Assembly: GCF_963422355.1 (NCBI RefSeq)
Contig: NC_085087.1
Coordinates: 2,381,521-2,445,520 of the forward strand
DNA length: 64,000 bases
Source: Corticium candelabrum
Lineage: Eukaryota > Porifera > Homoscleromorpha > Homosclerophorida > Plakinidae
Reading direction: 5' to 3'
The position numbers and the translations under genes were made by a program. Positions 1-11,454 of the stretch are shown here, in pieces; within the stretch, counting starts at the first letter, position 1, and each line of letters opens with the position of its first letter. The notes under the pieces were generated by a model. The model was not told where the DNA came from. It made no database searches and saw only the letters and a program-made list of their open reading frames with translations.

Positions 1-413
1 TGCCTAGCGATGGAAGTTTTATCAGGTGAAGATTTTGCGTTAGGGGAACCCATTCGGGGTAACCGACCGTGACGGACTGTGTGGCTGAATTATATCAATA
101 GGAATACTTGTTTCCCTCATCTAGCGTTCATGAACTGTGGAACTGTGTATCTTGTCGAACTAGAGTCAGCAATAATTCGTCTAGCCTATTCAACCCTTCA
201 TGGAAGCCTGTGAGCTCATGAGCTTACATCACTTGATGTACCTTGCCCTGATTTTTGGTTTGCTATACAGAGTAATAGTCTTGGCTGATGGTTCAATTCA
301 ACTCCACACTGTATCAGGCACATTTCTCAACACAAAACCTGTAAAACTTAATTCTAGCATTTGGCACTGTGTTGAGCGATTCCTTGCAACTCAGACTTTG
401 CCGATGCAAGGTC

Positions 414-1093
414 TTACTCGAGAAGTCTAATCTTGTTTTCAAGTTCCACTATTTCATTTGCTTGCTGCTCAATTATCTGACGTAAACCATCAGCTTCAGC
501 CTCAGTGATATTTTCGACAATCAACATCTTCATTTCTCTAGGATCACTAGCTAGACTGTAGATACACGTCTTGATCAACTGTACCTGCAAATGAGGTAGA
601 ACAGCATCTGCTTTCTGATTTAGACATTGCAGCTATGAAATAGCTAGTGCGTGTGTGTTGTGTAGACATAACTGTTGCTGGGACTGGCAGCTAGTGCTAA
701 TAAACGGACTGTAGTGTACGTGTACTGTAATCTGATCTGCGTCAGTACCTATCCAGTGCAAGTTATCATAGTAACATCTTCGACTTGGTCAATCACATAC
801 GTACAGAAGGAAGCTAGATTGCCTAGAAACAACGCGGAACGTCCTACATGTCTGGTTACCCCAAATGGGTTTCCAGATGGCATGATTTCACTCGCTAAAC
901 TAATCCATCACTAGGCAATGAGTAGTTTGTCTTTCAACTCCACGTATATCTGTTCAAAGTGTGAATCAGGCGTCTTCAGCTTGAACAGCAGTCTCTTACC
1001 CTCGAGAAGTCGTACTCAAGAAATGGCTTCCTACGCCTCTCTACGCAGGCAAAGTTTCTCACAAGATGCACGAAATGGTAAGTAGTGAATTTA
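414..1093 (-). CDS. Last two exons of a coiled-coil protein gene (unidentified)
   Basis: Two minus-strand exons can be read. The last exon (414-584) follows a TTTGCAG acceptor, encodes 56 residues beginning VQLIKTCIYSLASDPREM and ends with a heptad-like helix (QQANEIVELENKIRLLE) and a TAA stop. The previous exon (1000-1093) contains HFVHLVRNFACVERRRK and ends YDFSR at a good GTAAGA donor. Both sides of the intron (585-999) are phase 0, so the joined frame stays open. The acceptor of the upstream exon lacks a clear pyrimidine tract. Earlier exons should lie at higher coordinates, but nothing convincing was found before the (CA)n tract. No family recognised. The last exon is well supported, the previous one less so. 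Confidence 0.4.
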
Positions 1094-1538
1094 CTTACAA
1101 AGCCTAGTCAACGGCAAGATAATCCACGGTCCAGAAGCAGACCCGGAAACGTGGACTTTGTGTACAGCGAGATCGGCGAAAGGTGCGTGTTACCATCGAG
1201 GTTACGCATGCTCTAAAAGTTCCGCCCCCAATATCGTCTATACGTTTGTCAAACATTGTTCTAACAATTTGACGAAGCTGGAAGCTTTGAGAGCTAAGAG
1301 AACCTGCAGATTGAACATTCCAACAAAGCAGTCTAGTCTTGCCTTGTGCATGAAGAAAGGCATACAACTTAGACTTTGTAGTGAGCTTGGTTTTGAAGGC
1401 TGCTGTTTTCTGTTCATCACGAAATGAACACGGAACAGATTGGGACGACAACTCAATTGACCCACGTCGTGCCATTAGCAGGGCCTTAACCCAGTATCCG
1501 GGGATTACCAACGTGGAGGTTGCACGACAAAATCCCCC

Positions 1539-1545
1539 CCACACA

Positions 1546-1605
<60 letters not shown>

Positions 1606-1640
1606 ACACACACACGCGCGCGCAAGCACACACAAACACA
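1539..1640. repeat. (CA)n microsatellite with short (CG)n core
   Basis: About 100 bp of nearly pure CA dinucleotides with a CGCGCG step near its right end. Long open frames running through it are repeat artefacts. Confidence 0.95.
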
Positions 1641-1847
1641 CAAGATGCGTCACGACACAAAGCAACACAATACAACACAAGTAATCACCTATAAACTGAC
1701 GCATTTTTGCACTCACAAAATTGGATGCATAAATTTACAGCATGATCCATAATAGAGCAAGCATACTATAGCAAGTATGCTGAATGTGTTGCTAAATTTT
1801 GATTGTACTGTAAGGCCTATAAGATAGTTTTGTTTGCATGTGAGCAG

Positions 1848-4081
1848 AAGTCGTCTACTAGCCCTTCGCTTTATGACAACGACACTGAGGAGTTGGATAC
1901 TTCAGAAGTCAGCAGAACGTTAGTTGCAAATAAACAAAAAATCAGTGACAAAGATTTGCAGTTACGTGAAATGGAGCAGCAATTTGATCGATTCGATATA
2001 GGAAAGACACTTGTCCAACCGATAGACACAAAACAGGATGAAAACGACGACAAGACTACACCAAGCAAAATGAAGCTTCACTTATATAAACATTACAGGC
2101 AAGCTGGAATACGATAAGTAACTACCAAGTAGGAAAAGCTCATGTTATTTATGCGTCTAGGTGTTTGCAAAGAGTTTGTGACAGAGTTGAATGTACGACA
2201 AAGCGCTTTTTTTACTATGCTCAACTAGCTAGTTCTGATGATAAAGAACATTTAAGAACTATCTTAGAAACTAAAAGAAAAAATCTTCGCAAAGAAGGTC
2301 AACGTGTATGCATCAATTTTCGAAGATATGTTGGCCGTTTAAGTTGTTCAGAAATTGTTCAATCACTTCGTGAACATTTTCAAATGCTAACGTTTGACAA
2401 TTGGGGCTCTTCTTGGATACAAGAACTACGTCTCAAAACTGGAAGTAAATTTGACACTGCAGAAGCAAAGCTTTTTATAAAATCAAAATTTGTTGAATTG
2501 CTAAATAAATGGAAAAATAAGACTTTTATGTTGGAAAGTCAAAGAAATGAAATGGAAGTAGAAGTTAGTCGACAACTCAGCAAGCTTACTATTACTTCAC
2601 CAGTCGAAATCTATTTGCCAGGATTACACTTTCGGCTGCTCAGGATTAGAAGAAATGTAATTGCGGCCCTTCGCCAGTCTTATTCTAAAATTTCCATGTT
2701 AGCAAAGATAAAACAGATTCAAAAACTGTTGAAAAGCGAATGGAAAGTATAGCAAACAGGACGCTAGCAAAATTACTTCATGGTAACGCTTTAGAGCAGC
2801 TAGTCAAGACTTCATTGGGTCTTACTGAAGTAGCAGATGTTTTTGAGAAAGAAGTCAAGAAAGGAATAGACATCGCACTGGAGGAAGTGGACGATCTCCG
2901 CAAGATCAAACAGGCCGACCATTCTACTTCTACATACAAATCATTTGTCAAAGAATGCAAAAGAATACGTGAAAATCTTTTTTATTGGGAGATCGATCAT
3001 CTTCTAGGAAAAGATTTTGTCAAGAACAGCAATGTTACTCCAGCCAGTGTGAGTGGAAAGTACTTGTTGGGCAGTGGAAGTAATTTTGCTTACTATAATG
3101 GAGTAATACAAGGAGTCGATGGTCAGAAAGAACTGGTGACGATCAAAAGATATGTTTTGCAAGCCAACCTTGGCACTGTAATGAGAGATTACAAACGTCT
3201 CAGGTAATTTGGGATCTCTTTGTAATTAATATTTTACATGGCATTTAGGTGATTTCATTTCAGGAATGAGAAATCGCCATTGTTAGGGAGGGCGAAAGAA
3301 CTGGTAAAGTTAGAACTGTCTCCCAGCATTGGTACTAAACTTGCTGTTGTCATGGAAGGCTGCAACGAGTGCTTACATGATATACTCAAGAAGACATCTA
3401 ATCTTGGAGGCTACAATCCTTCAGCTGTTCTATCGCTAACATTTCCGCTAGCTTGTGAAATCTGCGAAGCCCTAGACACTTTGCACAGGGAATGCTTTGT
3501 CCACGGTGATCTATCCTCCTCAACTGTTATGGTATGCATGCAAAAATCAACCTCAAGATTTGAATGAATTAAATAATATTATTTTAATTTCCTATTTAGA
3601 TAAAAAAATTGCCAGTAAAACAAAAACATCAGCAGAAGGTAAAGTCGTTCAATATAGAGCTAAAATTTGTCATTCTGGTTTTCCTTTCGGACAACGTTTG
3701 CAACGGCCAATTTCAATCGACTTACTTCTAGGGAAGTACTCGGCGCCGGAAGTAATTGATCTTATTACCTACCAACCATCAATGGATGTCTACAGTTTTG
3801 GACAAATCTTGTCTGACCTGTGGTATGGTAACGACGACTGCGCATTCAAAAATCCTCGCAAACCTATGACCACAAAACATGTTAAAGGAAGTCTTAATTC
3901 TTCAATGCTGGACGAGCAAACGATTGAAGAAGGTTTCGCTAATAGTCTCACACCACGTGAGTATCAGACCACTTCCGTGTTTGAAGAGTCAACTATAGAA
4001 TACAAACAATTGGTCATCGCATGCTGTCAAAATCTGGCAACTAATCGACCATCTATTGATGACGTCAAAGCGAATCTTTAG
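1848..4081 (+). CDS. TKL-like protein kinase, probably a pseudokinase, multi-exon
   Basis: A first readable exon begins after TGTGAGCAG at 1847 and encodes an acidic, coiled-coil-like segment (KQKISDKDLQLREMEQQFDR). A long helical region follows (about 2100-2750), then the kinase domain from about 3050: glycine loop LGSGSNFAYYNG, the beta-3 lysine in VTIKRY, catalytic loop HGDLSSSTVM, KYSAPEV (APE), DVYSFG and the terminal NRPSIDDVK before a TAG at 4079-4081. Intron 3204-3263 (60 nt, phase 2) is clear. Intron 3532-3599 (GTATGC...TTTAG) is likely but its two sides differ in phase beside a run of seven A. Frame changes near 2110 and 2700 also need introns or are lesions. The catalytic-loop Asn is replaced by Thr, and the DFG position reads HSG (KICHSGFPFG), so phosphotransfer is doubtful. 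Closest in style to metazoan TKL/receptor-interacting kinases. The N-terminal exon is not in view. Confidence 0.65.
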
Positions 4082-4418
4082 GATATGGCTAGAAACTACA
4101 GGAGCACAAAAACACAACTTTAGTAATCATATTTTACTACTGTTAGACGTTTGCAAAGTTCTGGAACTTACATTTTTAATTAATCACTATTTTTTAAATG
4201 TTGGTACACAATTATTACTAGCAATTGTAGCTATCTCCGTCAGAGTAAGTCTTTGCAAATTTGATTATTTGAATGGTACAAACTTGTTGTAGAGTACGTT
4301 AACCATTGAAATATAGTAGAAGTACACTCTCGAGCTTTGTGTTGCAGTTACAACGTTTGCATGGCGTGGAAGCATTTAGAAGTAATATCCATGATGTTGA
4401 ATACTAAAACTACCAACA

Positions 4419-4491
<73 letters not shown>
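4419..4491. repeat. (CG)n(CA)n microsatellite
   Basis: A short GCGCGCGC run continues into about 60 bp of pure CA. Alternating purine-pyrimidine throughout. Confidence 0.95.
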
Positions 4492-4493
<2 letters not shown>

Positions 4494-4902
4494 GCGTACA
4501 CAATTCTAAATTTTTATTGCAACTAAATTCTTTTTGCGGTTATGCTCACCTTTTTATTTTTCTTGATTTCTTACTACTAAATTTTGGATTTCACACTTGT
4601 AGTACTATGTAATTACGCTCTCACTGAATTGGAGATCTTCAATTACGTCATCAATTAATATCAATTGCCGAACATCGGTGTATCATTTGTAATGGACGAA
4701 GCTAAAATGGCCGCTCAAGTACTTATAGACATGAAATTTACGTATTACATTCAGCTACTCTTGTTAAATCCATTAGCTCAGAATCTCATCTTCACCAGCT
4801 TCTCACTTGTTTAGAATTAGAGGCACATGTAGCTGCTATTGTTCGCAGATTTTCGAGTGTTACGTGAAACTCAGGAGGAGTTTCACCGTATAATCTATTA
4901 TG
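4492..4902. other. Non-coding spacer with a small perfect hairpin
   Basis: No coding signal on either strand. The only structure seen is an inverted repeat at 4864-4886, stem GTGAAACTC / GAGTTTCAC with a 5-nt loop. Confidence 0.5.
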
Positions 4903-6170
4903 TCTGTCTGTCTTTTTGTCAATACATATATTTTCAAACATTGAACAATTATACACCATTTAGGCAAAACAACTAAAAACTACCCAAGCCAATAAGGTTT
5001 GGTTCTACCTACATTTATTTATGTTTATGTGGCTGTCTCTTGAAACAATCTTCTTTATTTTACTGTCAATCACTCTAGCATTTGATCGTTGTAGACACAC
5101 AGAAAACAAAGATCTCCAGTATGTCTTGAAGTTTAATTGCTGCATTTGGCTTTCCGTCCTCGTCTCTTGATAGCTGTGACAGTTTCTTCAAATAGTCTTA
5201 TGCTTTCTCTCCCAACAGCCAAAAAGTTTGAAGACTGTAGGCACAAATGTTGGTCAAAAATCTCCAGCAATAGCTCCTGGTTGCACTTTTGATCTTCAGA
5301 TTTTCCCTTCTGGCCGCTGCCTTTGAGTTGTAGCAAACAAAACTTCTATTTCATTATTCCAGGCATGCGCTAGAGCAATATCAAATTCAAGATCCACCCC
5401 CGATGCCGAATCAAATACGAATATGTCTGATCTGTTTTCAGAATTGACATACCTTTCTCTGGGTTTCTTACGTGATGTAATTGCAGTTGATTCAAACAGT
5501 CTGACCATGCTGAAACTATGTTGTTATGCCTGATTACATGGCCGCCCCCAGTCTTACATGTTATGTGGTATCCATCTGAGTCTAATTCTTTCCCACAGTC
5601 ACACTGACCAGAAGCCAAAGGCATTTTGCAGCCTATTATCAACAAGGATGCCAAGCGAAAATCGCACGGAGATAATGCATACCATGATGATGATGGTACC
5701 GTCAAGAGCCACGCTCCTGCACCTTTGCCTTGCAAGGAATTCATTCGAGATTGGTCTCTAGTCGAAGATGAATTCTCAATAAAACCATTTGACAGAGATT
5801 CATCTACTCCTCAGTAAGCCTGTGTTGTATTTGTTTCATGCCGTTGACAACTTCTACGAGAGTTTTGAGGCAAACATTGCGCAAATCTCTGCTAATGGAA
5901 CTGTTAGAATGATGTGAATTCTAAAATTCATTAAGCAACTCTCAGCATCAGGAATTCGTTTTGCCATTGTATGCAAGGTTGAAGCCCAACTAGACAGAAA
6001 TGCAAATGGTGCTGTAGATGTTAAAGCTGTGGGACCAACTCCTACATGTCTTATTGGTAAAGTTGCTTGAAGCCACTGCCTGTCTGTTAGATTACCTCTA
6101 CCCAAGAGATTGGTGAACGTTGATCTTGTCAGTGTGTTGTGGATGGCTGCAGCGGACTCCAAAGCCTAGG
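4903..6170 (-). mobile_element. Family A non-LTR retrotransposon, 5'-truncated copy A1
   Basis: Minus-strand remains of the C-terminal third of a non-LTR polyprotein spread over three frames. Visible blocks: the region after the reverse transcriptase (LTDRQWLQATLPIRHVGVG), a zinc-binding CDCGKELDSDGYHITC block near 5600, and a restriction-like endonuclease block (RSDIFVFDSASG...EFDIALAHAW) near 5400. In copy E the first endonuclease motif is RPD; here it is RSD. The coding remains end near 5133 and a 3' UTR leads into a short (ACAG)n tail at 4903-4920. The right limit near 6170 is where similarity stops, as expected of 5' truncation. Decayed and not functional. Confidence 0.65.
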
Positions 6171-6186
6171 TGGAACAGTTCATGAT

Positions 6187-6426
6187 AGGAACTGTACCCG
6201 AGTAACATGACAGTGTCTCAGCAAGAGCATGCCACACTGTGGATCTTGCAACTGCAACTGCTTACCACACAAATTTGATCCTGATTGTGCAACATCAGAG
6301 CCAGATTCGATGATGTGCAATAGGAAGTTTATTCGAATAACATGACAGTGCCTCAGCAAGAGCATGTCACTGTGATCTTGCAACTGCAACCGCTTACCGC
6401 ACAAACTAGATCCTGATTGTGCAACA

Positions 6427-6427
<1 letters not shown>
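6187..6427. repeat. Tandem duplication, unit about 135 bp
   Basis: The block starting AGGAACTGTACCCGAGTAAC at 6187 is repeated with about 15% divergence from 6322 (AGGAAGTTTATTCGAATAAC); both copies end GATCCTGATTGTGCAACATC. The second copy runs directly into the (CTGT)n tract. Confidence 0.8.
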
Positions 6428-6484
<57 letters not shown>

Positions 6485-6530
6485 AGTCTGTCTGTCTGTC
6501 TATCTGTCCGTCCTTCCGTCCGTCTGTCAA
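6421..6530. repeat. (CTGT)n tract, 3' tail of copy A2
   Basis: About 25 CTGT units with a few CTAT, CCGT and CAGT variants, directly after the A2 3' UTR end motif (AAATACACACATTTTTAAAC on the plus strand). Confidence 0.85.
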
Positions 6531-9129
6531 ATACACACATTTTTAAACATTTCACTATAATACATGTGATGCTAAGTGATCTCAACGCAAACAGTCTCTA
6601 TGACCTAATTAGAAGCTAACAAAAAGGCATGCATAACTTTTAACTAAACTGAAACCACAAGACAAAGTTTCCTGAGATACAATGTATGAAATAACTAGGT
6701 GGCAATCAAGCCAACTGTTATATCTGTCTGTACGTCTTTCTGTCTGTCTGTCTGTTATTTGCAGTATTAGCCACCAGTAAGTTTAAATTCAATCGAATTC
6801 AGCTTCCCATCTTCATCACGTGATCTTAGTGAGACCTGGTAGAGAAACTTCTCTTCGCTATTCCCCTAACGTCCAAAATGTTTGAAAACCAAGGAAATCA
6901 AGCAAGGAGAACTTTCACCAGTGTGACTTTCTTTGCTCCACTTCTCTATTCTTCTTCTTTTTACTTTTTGAAGATGCTGATACATCCTTTGTGGCTGCAT
7001 GTGAAATTGCTTTTGAGCTCCAGAGGTGTGCCAAAGAGATGTCAAGTTTAACGTTGAAGTCAGTTGCATTATCATAATTTATGGTCAGCTATGTCAGGTC
7101 TGGATTGGAAGCTGCTGTGACAGTTTCTTGGCTCAATAGTGTGAGAAGGTGACGCGCGTTTTACACATTCGGACCAAGCAGAAACCATTAAGTTGTGTGA
7201 CCAAACTGGACCCCTTCCTGTCGTGCAAGTAATGAGGTAGTATCCATCTGTGTCCAGTGTCTTTCCGCAATCACATTCAATTATAGATTGAGGCATCGGC
7301 CAACATAGACCAACCTCATCAATGCTGCCAAGTGAAATAATCCTGGAGAAATTGCCAGCTTTCTTGATGTGAGATTAGCTTCTGGCCAGGCCCATGAGCT
7401 CTTTCCTTGAAGGGAAATCAAACGAGCTGCGTTCTTGAATGAAGAATTGTCAATCACATACTGAACTTCAGAATTTGTTTGTTTTGTAGTCAACTTATGC
7501 TAAAGTCTTTTGGTGTTAGAGACAATGTCTGTCAGAGCCTGAGCAGGACACAGACACTGCTGTAGATGGTGACTAATGCTATCTTCTTGAGCACTTGGAG
7601 AAAATGTTTGACTGATTACTGAAGCTACTCTTGGCTGTGGATCTGAAATCGATCCGGTAACACTTGCAACGAGTGAGCCCAACCTGAGATGAATGCGATA
7701 ATTGAAAGTTCAGGAGTCATTCCGAAACCACCATACCTACTGGAAAAGTAGCTTGTGACCAAGCTACAGCAGTCATGTCTTTGACGTTCAGCAGTTTGGT
7801 AAAGGTAGCTTGCGTTTCTGTGTCATATAATCAAAGCAGGTCGTAGCTCATCAGTAGGAACGTTCCCGCGTAGATGACACAAACTATGAGCATTGCAGTA
7901 GCAAAGAAGTAAGATGGCACTCCCCAGCTAAAGCAATTATTCACAGAATAAGCTTCCTGACTGTGCAAGGTCAGTGCAAACGTTTGAGGTGAATGAGCTG
8001 TTATCAACTGGCGTCCCCAGGATAATGATATATTCATTTGAAACAGGAAATGTGACATCAGAAGAGGCTGATGCGGTGGTAGAAGGCTTTTTTCTTGGAT
8101 TTCCAATCCAATTGGTGAAAAGGAAGATCTGAGATTATTCGATGCTGATATAATTGCATCGTTTGGCCCCAAGACAAAAAACATCGTCCAAGAATGCCAA
8201 GCAAGTGACATTTGGGTTAGTCTTCTGTAACTCTAGCAATGTATGCTGAATATTGATCAAAATAAAGCAAGGTCAAGCGCGTCTTCTTGGTGGATTACCT
8301 CCTCTGAAGAATACATTAATACCGTTTTACCGTTGTGTAGATTAGTGGATTGCTATTAGAGTACATCTGGAACACGTGGTTGCATATTTCTGGAGAAGAC
8401 TTGTATACCATCTGTATCAAAATTTGACCTTCTGATGAAGTTGAAGGCATTTTCGATATCTGTTTTTAGAAGTGACCAATGTTGGTTAGATTCCAGGAGA
8501 AGAAAAACGGTGGTATGCAACCAGCTCAGATCCGCCACTTGTTGCTACACCTTGTTGTATTGGGGCAAAGAACTTGGAAAGTGATTGTTTGAGCTGGCAG
8601 CAGATATTCTTCGCAGTGACGCGTCGTAGCACTTCACCAATAGTTATCTGTCGCACATCATCTGACGACTGAGGAAGCGCAATAGGTCGCTCTGATGACA
8701 GTAACTTGCAAGCTGACTTAGGAAACTTTCCTTCTAGTATGCAAGTACCAGCAAAGTAAACATCCCTTCAGTTCCGGCGTTGTACATCAGTAGACGTAGA
8801 TGTTCAAATCACCACCCAGAAGGACCCGAGCTAGACACATGAGGATGCCGGCAAACTTTGCTGTAGAATATTGATTTATTGAGAATACACCCTTTGCTAT
8901 TTGATGGATGTACTCCAGTTAGGTTACTGCTCCCTTTCGGGTGCTTAGTGGCCAACTTGCTTGTTGTCTCCTCATTAGCTGGAACCAATCTTGAACTGGT
9001 AAGTGCTTTAGCTGCTCGTGAAAGCTCGCCCATCCTAACAAGGTTCAAGGCAGCTCGTTTAGCATACAAACAATGATCTGTATCTTGCTTGTGGCGTGTA
9101 GATGGTGAAAGTTGGAAAAAACTTTCCAA
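6421..9129 (-). mobile_element. Family A non-LTR retrotransposon, longer copy A2 (decayed)
   Basis: Minus-strand fragments in sense order: an N-terminal block with the repeat-like motif ALNLVRMGELSRAAKALTSS (8809-9129), reverse-transcriptase fingers (ITIGEVLRRVTAKNICCQL, about 8600), the catalytic palm block LLKTDIENAFNFIRRSNF (8356-8538), thumb remnants (7831-8211), the zinc-binding block CDCGKTLDTDGYYLITC and the endonuclease motif SRPDIAD (7072-7296). The sequence then passes through a 3' UTR into a (ACAG)n tail (sense strand) at 6421-6530. There are many frameshifts and stops. The order and motifs fit the R2-type lineage with a C-terminal restriction-like endonuclease. The clade cannot be fixed by eye. 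Confidence 0.65.
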
Positions 9130-9849
9130 TTGAAAGCGAGAAACTTTTCGTAGTTAGATATACAGACTTTCTCCGTAACCCTGCCTCCTCTCGCGTGAAG
9201 GACGAAGAAGCTGAGGCAGCAACATCATGAGCTTCCATGACATGTCATCTTGCGGTTGTTGTCTGATTTTATTAAGGCGAAAGAACAGTAATCCACAAAA
9301 AGGTTTTCAAACTAGGTTTGATAGTTTTGATGGTGGTTGGTGGTACTTCGCTGAGGATATCGTCAATAAAAATTTCTCGGATAAAGTACCAAGCGAGCGA
9401 TTCTGGATCTAATGCATCAGTACCTAAAGCAAACGATGCACGTATAGATTTATCTATATTAACCATTGAAGGTAATGAACGCAAATTCTGAACAAGAGGC
9501 GACTAGAAAGACGACTGAACGAACGACTCTGATGGTACCGAAAGGGGCGCCGATATAGAATAGTGATACGTCGAGGTGGAATTTCAATTTGATTATCTTG
9601 GGCGTTGGCTGCATTGAGACTGGTGCTTGCCCAACTTTAGGAACCAGTTTCAGCAGAACTGGCATTGCTGAAGTTCCCAACGGCTGATGAACTCACTCGG
9701 TAGATCTTCTGTGCTATAAGGTTCTCGTAGATGGCAGAGAACCCTTCGTAGTGGCCTGCAAACGAGCAACCCTCGGAAGGACAGCTTTTCAATTGCGACA
9801 TGGCTTTGCATGAAAAAGTTCAAAAATTCGTGCCGCATCATCCGATCAT
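9130..9849. other. Unassigned segment between A2 and A3
   Basis: Two modest minus-strand frames (9272-9484 and 9459-9680) are open but match nothing I recognise. They may be 5' sequence of the family A element or unrelated DNA. Confidence 0.3.
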
Positions 9850-9854
9850 CGGGA

Positions 9855-9893
<39 letters not shown>

Positions 9894-9942
9894 GTCTGTC
9901 TGTCTGTTTGTCTGTCTATCTGTCTGTCTGTCTGTCTCTCTC

Positions 9943-9985
<43 letters not shown>

Positions 9986-10426
9986 TAATACATATATTTC
10001 ATACATTGAAACTAACACACTCACACTAAACTGTAAAACAATAAAGCAAGCCCGCAGGCCCTACACTAAAACTATCTGTCTGTCTGTCTGTCTTCCTGTG
10101 TTCTACATTTATTTCAATACATTTTAGCACAACTACAAACACTAAATATACAATAATCCTTGTGACAATGTCTCTGTCTCAAACTTTAGAATTAAACTAC
10201 AAATAAACTGTACGTAATTACCTAACTAGTGAACACTACATTGTACATCCAATTCTTCACCCATAACTCCATCTCCCCGACCTCCTGTTATCCTCTTCAA
10301 TTTTCCTAGTATTACTCCGGCATTAGCGTTCCGCTCAATTACAGCTATACGCTTCCTGCAGCAACAGAAAAACTCATCGAACGTTTTGGCTTGATTATAT
10401 AAGTTAATTGGTTTAATTTTTATCAA
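9850..10426 (-). mobile_element. Family A non-LTR 3' ends (A3), two adjacent tails
   Basis: The minus-strand frame 10226-10426 contains RIAVIERNANAGVILGKLKR, which resembles the C-terminal block SVIIQKCNSRVVLRKLSR of element E. It is followed by a 3' UTR and a (CTGT)n tract at 10075-10093 on the plus strand. A second 3' UTR end follows and reaches another, longer tract at 9858-9984. Just right of that tract the plus strand reads AATACATATATTTCATACAT, nearly the same as AATACATATATTTTCAAACA beside the A1 tail. I read this as two successive 5'-truncated insertions. Confidence 0.5.
9858..9984. repeat. (CTGT)n tract, retrotransposon tail
   Basis: About 30 CTGT units with CTAT, CTCT and TTGT interruptions. 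Confidence 0.9.
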
Positions 10427-10430
10427 AAGT

Positions 10431-10952
10431 CGAAAATTTAAAGCGATTAATAAATTTGATTGTCTTTCTGCCTAAACATTTTAGTGTACAATAAATGAAT
10501 ACATACCACTTTCACGATATAGAAATTACATATCCGGGACGTAAACTGCTTATCCGGGACTTGTTGGTAGCACAAAATGGCTGCCTCCTTTGTACGATCT
10601 GGTCTCTGGTAGATTGACGATTCCTAGGAATGTGCAAGTTTTTGAAAGGTGTTTCTGGCATTCGGCGAGTTTTTTTATAGTTTATGGTACTATAGATTGG
10701 GAGTTACTCGCAGTGCCTAGCCCCCAACGTTTCAGCAACGCAGAACATCGCAGAATGGAACCTCTCCAATGTAGATCGCTTAGTCGGTTTACTATTACTT
10801 TTTAAATAGTGTGGGAAACTGATTGGCGTACTGTTTGCGAACGAAAGAACGCTACATCATAGGTTTAGCGTTTGTGGTATCCGGGAATGTGCTGCGGCAT
10901 CAGGACCCGTATGTTTTAGACCACAAACGTAACAGTCAACTGCTACACCTCT
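10431..10952. other. Spacer without recognised features
   Basis: No protein family or RNA recognised. TATCCGGGAC occurs twice about 25 bp apart near 10530-10560. Two plus-strand frames of 60-70 codons lack support. Confidence 0.4.
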
Positions 10953-10957
10953 CAGAG

Positions 10958-11407
10958 AGCGCTTTCACACACAGGGTTAACTCAATCGGGTTAACCTTGG
11001 TATAGACCCCAGTCGTGTGAACGCGAGTTTAGTTTAGTAAACCCAAGTTAACCCGGTTTAAGACTGGGGTTATGCGAGGGTTAATTAAGATAAACCTGGC
11101 TCCGAGTAGGGTTAAATCGGGTTAGAACGTCTTAGAGAGAAGGTAAGCGAAGACACGCCCTATTATATGCAAAACACGCCCTAGAATCGATCGCGCCCAC
11201 GTACAAATAGCTTCTCCTTCTCGTGTTCTGCTATCGGCGTTACGGCTTTCCTATTCTCAAGCAGAAGGTTCATGTATTCGCTTTACTGTACTCTAGATCT
11301 TCTGCATCTAATTACCCGTATTCTACGTGTGAACGAAAGTTGGGTGGAGTAGGGTTATCATACCTCTACCCAAGTTAACCTGAGGTAACCCTGTCTGTGA
11401 AAGCGCT
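10958..11407. mobile_element. MITE, 450 bp, GTTAAC-rich termini
   Basis: The left end AGCGCTTTCACACACAGGGT and the reverse complement of the right end (AGCGCTTTCACAGACAGGGT) match at 19 of 20 positions. Further inward both arms carry repeated GGGTTAAC/GTTAACC motifs. The direct repeat CAGAG flanks both ends (10953-10957 and 11408-11412). No coding capacity. The termini resemble the right end of Harbinger H2 (AGCGGTTTCACACTGG), suggesting it is a non-autonomous relative, although a 5-bp target duplication would be unusual for Harbinger. Confidence 0.75.
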
Positions 11408-11421
11408 CAGAGTGGCTGTAT

Positions 11422-11454
<33 letters not shown>

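Noticed and set aside
1104..1643. 179-codon minus-strand frame
   Set aside because: About 35 codons are the (GT)n repeat and the rest matches no domain; another minus frame over the same bases is also open. Not enough to call a gene.
9650..10024. Long RQTDRQTDRQTD and SVCLSVCLS frames
   Set aside because: Translation of the (CTGT)n tract; such tracts stay open in several frames by their nature.
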